Assembly: GCA_037892935.1 (NCBI GenBank)
Contig: JAYXKI010000001.1
Location: 4,464,001 to 4,528,000 of the forward strand
Source: Phlebopus portentosus
Lineage: Eukaryota; Basidiomycota; Agaricomycetes; Boletales; Boletinellaceae
Length of the DNA: 64,000 bases
Direction of reading: 5' to 3'
Numbering within the stretch: position 1 is the first letter of the stretch; the number at the start of each line of letters is the position of its first letter. Below the pieces are notes generated by a model that was not told the DNA's origin, ran no database searches, and worked only from the letters and a program-made list of their open reading frames with translations. This document shows, piece by piece, positions 58,291 through 64,000 of this stretch. Position numbers and translations under genes: made by a program.

Positions 58291-60199
58291 TCACAGAATG
58301 GAAGCACCTTTCAAGTGGTTTCTGAGGATGCCCTCTCGCACTATCGATGATTCATTTGATTAGGTTAAGTCAAAGTAAGATACGAGAGAAGACACGCACC
58401 TGCACCGAGTGTAAGGGCCGTCGCTTTCGTGTCCTAAAACACATATATATATATATATTTGATGAGAACAAAAAGAAAGAAAAGAATGCACTCACGATGA
58501 CGGAAGTTAAGTGCGTATAGATTGGGCGCGATTCCGGCGAGTATTGCTTTGACATGTCACGGAACTTTGTTCGCATGTCTATGCAGCAACAAATGACTCT
58601 CGGTTCAGGGAAGAGCAATAAACTGCAATGAATACCTACATTTTGCGACAGTACCCAGAGTATTACTACGGTCCCCAAAACTAGGTACGTAATCCTTCAC
58701 TTGTACTCCCGACCTCAGTTTCTTATCCAACAGGTCACATTTGTTCAAGAAGAGAACGAGCTGTGTCTTCGCCAGTAGCTTACTTGAGCAAACAGCCTTC
58801 CAGAGCAAAAAACTATCCTCTAGTCTGTTTACGCGTCTATCCTCAGCGAGCTTCTCATCGAAGCAGTTGATGGGAGCAAGGAAAATGATTGCGTTAACGT
58901 CGTCAAAGTAGCTGGCCCAGGCCTTTATTAGAAGCCATTAGCGAAGCGCGAGTGGAGACAGAGCTAACAGTCCTGTACCTGCCGCAATGTCCGTGTACCA
59001 CCCACATCGTACATTAGCCATTCCTGACCGGCTTCACTTCCTTTGTCAAAGACAAATCGGTATTCCTGTACCCCCATTGTACGCAGGCGAGCTCGGACAA
59101 CATCGTCGTCTGAAGGTGAATAGTCGATTGCCGCAACGCGCTCTACGTCATCAAGGAAGAAGCCAGCTGAGTCTTCTAGGCGGAGCTTGCGTCGCGCAAG
59201 CATCTGGCGAATTGTAGGATCGTGCCACAAGGAACGCATACTAAAGATAACATGAAGACAGGCTTCAATGAGATAGAAAAGTAATAACGTACTCGTCCCG
59301 GCACCCGGCAATGATGGCGTTACTCTCTTCTGCTTCCCTTTCACGCCATTCACGAGTGTGGGAATCGTCCCGGCTCCCTGTCGAATTACGCGATTTCAAT
59401 TTTTCCAAGGTACTCTTCCAACCGGTTGACGAGCGAACATAAAATTCTTGTGGAGCAGCCTCGGTTGTCATCCCAGGAGGTGCATCAGTGGGCTCCTCTG
59501 CGCCGGATCCAAGACGACGCTCCAAATCCTTCTGCACGCGACGAAGGGGTGCCAGTCTTAACTTGAGAAGTCTGTGCATTTCAGTGAATTGCAAATGTGT
59601 TGCGTCGTGCTGTTCATCTTCATCCTCGGAATCCGAAGAAGTAGGCGAAGATATATAGCCAGAACCAGTCATTTCACGCTGCAGGATATCCAGAATGGTA
59701 TTGACAGATCTGAGTATGGCAATGAATGACCACAAAATTCCGACATTAAAATAAGCATTATCGTACCTGAGAAGATTGAGTTGAACAACAGCACGCCAGC
59801 TATCTCGCTCCTCTTGCCATGCTTTACGCGCGTATGTGAGCTGAAAATCTATGCAAAGCATCAGAAAGAGCAGAAGCTCGCTTGGTATCGAAGTAATTGC
59901 ATACTTTTCAGCGTAGTGGATTTTCCGGACTCAGATTGTCCTGTATCGCATCGCGAATGATCGGGTTAGTATCGAATACTGTTCCACGCATACGACTCAC
60001 CTAGTAGCAGAACCTTCACGGGCTTTTTCCTCCTCTTCAAAGCCGCGCGCTCATCTCGAAGAGCCTGGTCGATATCGTCTGAGATCCGCTTAGCCTCGCG
60101 CTCCCGGGACAAGCGAGCCTCACGGTCTTCCGGAGACTCGTTTGGTGGTGGCGCGATTGCCTGTGCCAGCGGGTCGTCGACTTCGAGAGAGCGGCCCAT
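58291..60199 (-). CDS. Heterotrimeric G protein alpha subunit, atypical basidiomycete type
   Basis: GTP-binding signal transducer at the plasma membrane. Start MGRSLEVDDPLAQ at 60199. Then VKVLLLG|QSESGKSTTLK (P-loop, split by an intron), a helical domain with an acidic insert (SSDSEDEDEQHD) and a long LRRVQKDLERRLG helix, RARLRTMGVQEYRF (switch I), WLMYDVGGTRTLRQAW (G3/switch II), IIFLAPINCFDEKLAED, LVLFLNKCDLLDKKL (G4), LTSVIDTKAT (G5) and the C-end REGILRNHLKGASIL with stop at 58291. Size is roughly 480 residues, longer than the usual 353, as in the expanded Galpha group of Agaricomycetes. The catalytic Gln of DVGGQ is Thr here, so GTP hydrolysis may be slow. Gly2 is present but the lipidation context MGRSLE is not ideal. 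Introns are GT-AG; no break found. Confidence 0.88.
58442..58460. repeat. TA dinucleotide repeat in a Galpha intron
   Basis: A run of alternating A and T within the intron ahead of the G5 exon. Simple repeat, no function implied. Confidence 0.8.
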
Positions 60200-60774
60200 T
60201 GTAATTGTTGTGAGAGGACGTGGTGGAAGACGATGACAAGGCCTGGTGAATGACTTCGAGCCTTGTTCCATCATTTTATTACATAATGTACACTTCTTTC
60301 GAAGATTTTCTCACTCATATATATCAGGTTCGCGGTATCTGCGATATTCTGCAACCCTAACTTTATCCCAAATTTGTGCAAGTCACCTTGCGGACTTAGG
60401 CGGGAAAACTCTCGACCGCGCTTCCTTTCTCTCACAAAATGACTGACAGCCACATGATCCTCCGATTTTTCTTCGAGCCTTGTCTGAACATTGATGGGTT
60501 TTGGTCGTGTTCCCCAATTGGGAGGACATGCCAGGACGAGTGTAGGAATCCTTGATTTGTTTTTCCCTACGTCTTCTCATCTTAAGCTTTGAGAGGCGTA
60601 TGAGCAACCCTGCCGCTCCCTGGAGATCCGGTTGATTTATCGATTTTTTTTACCTTGTTGTCATTCTTTGCCGATGGTGAAGATCTGACCTGTCTTTTCT
60701 CCGCCGGGATCATCTCAATTCATCGCCACCGGGCCTTCGTGCGACAGTAGTCGCAGGCCTGCCCGGGGAAACCC
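60200..60774. other. Galpha upstream region
   Basis: Holds the Galpha promoter. Short frames on both strands without domains. Confidence 0.5.
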
Positions 60775-61640
60775 TCACAGACCCGGAGCCTTCTCTAGAT
60801 CCTCAAAGACACTACGCGGAAGACTGTTGTCGCCCTCATCATACATCGGCTTCCCATGCACGCGATTTATGGCAACCATTTTCAGTCCACCGATCACTTG
60901 TTCGCAGAGACGCAGAGTCGGTGCATAATTCTGTTTTGCCAGTGCAATGTGTGCGGAATCATTGTATATGACTGCAAACTTGACTACGACTTCTCGATCG
61001 TGGTACGTGGCAAGGAAGAGCGATCGCAATTCCGCATACTTGCCCTTGAGCTTGGTGAGTTTATTATTGCTTTGAGTCAGCTTGGCCTTGAATTTCAGTT
61101 CTGGAAACAATGCATTCGGAGGAGCAGTCGCCGAGGGGCAAGGCAGATGCCAAGCATCTTCCTCAGCTCGCTCGGATGTCTGCACTTGATTGTCGTATTC
61201 GGCCTTAAGCTTGTCAGTGCAAGCCTTCAATGCTGAGGCAATCAGGGCCAGCTTGACGACCGTCTCATCCTGATTGGGGCCATTGAGTACCTCAAAACGG
61301 AGGATTTTGTCCACAACGACCTGCTCCAGGCATACCGCTATGGAAATCTCGAGCACGTTGAGCCTTTTCGCACCAGAAGGAATTCTGTGCTCACGAGCTC
61401 CGCCAGAACAGATTCTGGAAAGTTTTGGGGCTCGGACGGAGTCAACGTTGACGGATGCAAGCCTTTCAACCGTCTCCCAGGTCATGAAAGCGGTATGAAT
61501 TGCAATCATGTTCCATTGCATTTATCGATTTATTAGATGTAACAGATCTCGCTTGGGCTCCAGAGGACCGTTTCCTTACCTCGACTGGTCTTGATTCCCA
61601 GGTCATGATCTGGTGCGGTTACACCCTGTAACGGCCCATC
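60775..61640 (-). pseudogene. Fragment of a basidiomycete kinase-like protein
   Basis: A 248-codon frame ending at 60775, with upstream relics to about 61640 (VEFDGPLQGVTAPDHDLG). It contains ALFPELKFKAKLTQSNNKL, LFLATYHDREVVVKFAVIY, AHIALAKQNYAPTLRLCEQV and GGLKMVAINRVHGKPMYD. This resembles the N-lobe and approach of the protein-kinase-like proteins abundant in Agaricomycetes (FxxKL...VFLA...EVVVKF...YNxxAH...LAP.L..CE..VGG..MVVMDRV). It stops right after the hinge-like segment, so catalytic loop and C-lobe are absent. I read it as a truncated copy; family assignment is from pattern memory. Confidence 0.45.
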
Positions 61641-61695
61641 AAACTCGACATGCATAAAGAGGGTCTGGGACCCTGTGGGTGAATTCCTCCCTACT

Positions 61696-62661
61696 CAGCC
61701 TGATGACCGCGCTGTGTGCATATGGAGTACTACTGGCTGGGGTCTGGAGGCGACAGTCACAAAACTTTTTGAGCACTCGCCGGGCAGCACGTTCTTCCGT
61801 CGGCTGAGGTGCGTCTGCATTCGTCATATTCTCAATTGTCTGCTCATAGTATTTGCTTCAGCGGTCCCCCGATGGTGCGCACATGATAGCGTCGAACGCA
61901 ACAAACAACAATGGATACGAATTCACCGCGGCCATCATCTCTCGCAATACATGGACACGCGACCGATCACCATTGCAAGGGAGGTCTTTGGAAGACAGAT
62001 TATGGGCCTTAGCTGGCCAGCAAACGGTCTGCTGTTGTATGCAGTATCAAGCGATAGCACCTTGGATGTGCTTGTATTTGACCAGGAAGAACTTGAGGCT
62101 CAGCGCCAGTATCTCAGCAATTTGGCTTCTCTCTATTCCCTCCCTGTTCCAAATAGCTACTTGCATTCTGTCGCTCAGCCGACGCTGTCTGTCACTGGTA
62201 AACGGACATGCAATGGGACGAGCCGTGCCTCCCTTAACGCCTCCATCTGCGCAACAGAAATGGATCCGGTCGTGCCGGATCCTCGCGACCAGGTGAACAA
62301 ATCACCCAGCTCGTCGCCCAAAATTCGTGGTCGTGATCGCGGGCAACGACGTGTGCAGCCTACCATTGTAGGTTCACTTGGAACTGCAGCAAGTGTTCAT
62401 TCGGCGTCGATAATGGACATCTCTTCAGCATTAACTTCTATTTCCATACAACTACCTCTACCACCGCTGCCCGCTAATATTCAAACGAGCGCGCCGTCGA
62501 CGAGCTTCTTTCCTCCTCCTCCTCCTCCTCCTCCTCCTCCTCCTCCTCGTCGGATTCCGGGTCGTCCATGGCCGTCCCTATTAACGTTCTCGACACACGT
62601 GGACGGTGCAGTAGGAGCAACACAATTACAGCCTCCTTCGGCCTCGGTGGAGATCGCGTGA
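61696..62661 (+). pseudogene. HIR1 (HIRA-type histone chaperone) fragment
   Basis: The frame reads DRAVCIWSTTGWGLEATVTK, FEHSPGSTFFRRL, then after an intron relic SPDGAHMIASNATNNNGYEF and AAIISRNTWT in another frame, then TIAREVFGRQIMGLSWPANG, LYAVSSDSTLDVLVFDQEEL and RGQRRVQPTIVGSLG, and a poly-Pro stretch. These are WD40 repeats 4-7 and the Hir-B motif of Hir1, part of the HIR nucleosome assembly complex. One base is missing in the Trp codon that should start WSPDGAH (about 61862). A segment of roughly 45 residues is deleted between NTWT and RPIT, which brings the frame back. The first repeats and the conserved C-terminal half are absent. The kept intron relic argues for a DNA-level copy, not retroposition. 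Confidence 0.8.
62512..62548 (+). repeat. CCT trinucleotide repeat (poly-Pro)
   Basis: Twelve CCT units in tandem. In the HIR1 fragment frame they encode consecutive prolines; the minus strand would give poly-Gly. Confidence 0.85.
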
Positions 62662-63221
62662 AGGGTCAAGGCGAGAAGGAAGCACGCGAAATTAGAAGAG
62701 CGAGTGTTGACACGCTCGGATTGCAGAATGTTGGTGTGCCGTCATTCACCTAAGACGGATTATGATGGTCTATCAGCGTTGATGCTGAAAACATTCCTAT
62801 CCGAACGCGCGACGGAGACAGGAGATACGCTTGAGACGCGAGGCTCAGAAGATGGAAGCGGTGAGAGTTCATGCTTGACTTCGTCCTATTGTTATCTGAC
62901 AAGGCTCTATCAGAGCCTTCCGAGATAACATTCTTCAGTTCAAAGGAGAAAATCGTGCAATGGCTTGACTTTCTTCCTTTCCCTGTACTTTGTATATGTG
63001 CTTCGAATCAATTTTGTGCCACTGCGATGCATCTTTTATCCGGAAGATCTGGACATGTGTTGCATAGTCTGTGTGCAGAGTCGACCAAGTAGAGAAAGAA
63101 AAGTCAAATTGAATTGTCTTCTCTCACCGTTATACACATCTCAAAGGGGTAAGCAAGGTCAGAATGCTAATCTATGTCGACATGTGACAAGACATAACAA
63201 GTGGATCGGTACAAACCGCTT
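62662..63221. other. Intergenic, no gene seen
   Basis: Short plus-strand frames (62704-63234) without domains between the HIR1 fragment and the end of CSE1. Confidence 0.5.
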
Positions 63222-64000
63222 TCAGATCCTATAACCTGACGCGGAGAGATTCTGAATGAAAGCATCGACTGCTGGGTCCCCCGCACCACGACTTGCCGCT
63301 TGGACAAGCGAACAGATGCGTAGCTCTCTGTTCACGGTCGACACGAGCAATTCTCCTGCAAATGCCCTAGAATTGCTTACTTCACTAACCGGGTCTGCGA
63401 GGAGACCCTCGCTTGCAGCAAGTTTCGAGTAAGCGGCTTGGTATCCTGCACCTTGCTCGGAGAAGTCAATCGTTCGCGGAACCTCATCGGGATCTTCCGC
63501 CGCAGTCGTCTGTGCACTTTGTAGATGCTTGGATTCACTGAAGAGCTTTGCGAGTTCAGCAAATGCAGTCGGCCTGAGGATTCTTATAACAGATTGACGA
63601 AAAAGCTCACCAATGCGTAACAGCTGGTTCAGAGAGCGTAATGGGGCTGCTTATTATCGTTTTTGTCATGCCTATGATGACGACTTTTCTGTCTTTGGGA
63701 AGAATCCTGTGCACCTGCGGCACGATGACGTTCCCCAGCAATTGCGACCATAACCTGAAGTGGTTAGGTCAGAAACAAATGAGGCAGCTATTACCGTACA
63801 ACGCTTACTGGGTCTGTACCCCTTCTATTGCGCGGATAAGGAAATCCGGCGTCAGTCTTTCCACATTTATAACCATCGTAAACAAGAAGAAATAGATCAA
63901 CTGATAAACGTACTTGCCCATGGGAGCAGTCTGTAGCTGAGTCAAAAGCATGGTCACGATGCTCTTCATGTACTGATCAAAAGCCGGCGGTGGAATGTAT
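63222..64000 (-). CDS. CSE1: CSE1/exportin-2 (C-terminal part, runs off the window)
   Basis: The nuclear export receptor that returns importin-alpha to the cytoplasm with Ran-GTP. Visible exons, from the window edge inwards: YIPPPAFDQYMKSIVTMLL, LQTAPMGKYVYQLIYFFLFT, VINVERLTPDFLIRAIEGVQ, LWSQLLGNVIVPQVHRI, KDRKVVIIGMTKTI, PTAFAELAKLFSESKHL, TIDFSEQGAGYQAAYSKLA, and an end VDAFIQNLSASGYRI with stop TGA at 63222-63224. HEAT-repeat C-terminal layout as in known CSE1 proteins. One intron fits only at 37 bp (gtgagcttttt...cctcag, about 63570-63606), which is unusually short. Start and N-terminal two thirds lie beyond 64000. Gene appears intact and is a useful housekeeping anchor. Confidence 0.88.

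Noticed and set aside
61639..61827. Minus-strand frame at 61639-61827 as the start of the kinase-like gene
   Set aside because: It is antisense to the conserved HIR1 WD40 codons, so it is a shadow. Only sequence below about 61640 is kinase-like.

Overview
The window is nuclear DNA of a filamentous basidiomycete, most likely an Agaricomycete. Genes are cut by many 45-75 bp GT-AG introns and often have very small exons. The families are typical of that group: DUF6533-type seven-helix proteins, multicopy PL14-type lyases, a Galpha with a long acidic insert, a CYP505 P450-reductase fusion, an F-box protein and a lone cryptic-loci-regulator-2 N-terminal domain. Exon structures were worked out by hand from frame continuity, splice sites and comparison between paralogues. 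Exon boundaries are firmest for the PhoD, PL14, GATA-like, CYP505, F-box and Galpha genes.

Layout. 0-5.5 kb: a 1.1 kb direct duplication (914-2032 and 3555-4673) flanks a GATA-like zinc finger gene; the right copy continues into a full 375-codon gene, the left copy is cut off. 5.7-8.7 kb: an intact secreted PhoD alkaline phosphatase (-). 9.8-14.9 kb: three PL14-like lyase genes (-), one decayed and two intact. 16.2-20.8 kb: three paralogues of a secreted, Ser/Thr-rich, GPI-type protein (-), each with a different lesion or unresolved end. 22.6-32.2 kb: two DUF6533-type paralogues in opposite orientation around an F-box gene (+), a Clr2-N gene (-) and a tiny membrane protein (-). 34.2-38.0 kb: intact CYP505 (+). 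38.5-39.3 kb: a Ser/Pro-rich protein (-). 41.1-45.6 kb: an alpha/beta hydrolase gene with a break and an intact membrane P450 (+). 46.0-46.7 kb: a MITE-like element with perfect terminal inverted repeats and a 10 bp target duplication. 47.4-51.4 kb: a decayed CYP505 copy (-) and a decayed DHA2-type MFS transporter (+). 52.6-57.5 kb: two more DUF6533-type copies, both damaged. 58.3-60.2 kb: Galpha (-) with an atypical G3 motif. 60.8-62.7 kb: a kinase-like fragment (-) and a HIR1 (WD40/HIRA-type) pseudogene fragment (+). 63.2-64.0 kb: the 3' end of CSE1/exportin-2 (-), running off the window.

Biology. The left half is rich in secreted products (phosphatase, lyases, cell-surface proteins), fitting nutrient capture and wall or polysaccharide turnover. 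The centre holds oxidative enzymes (CYP505, P450) and a hydrolase. The right side mixes signalling (Galpha, DUF6533 proteins) with conserved housekeeping (CSE1). Local duplication followed by decay is the main theme. Many lesions are single-base or 4 bp indels, so raw-read support is needed to separate real decay from assembly error.
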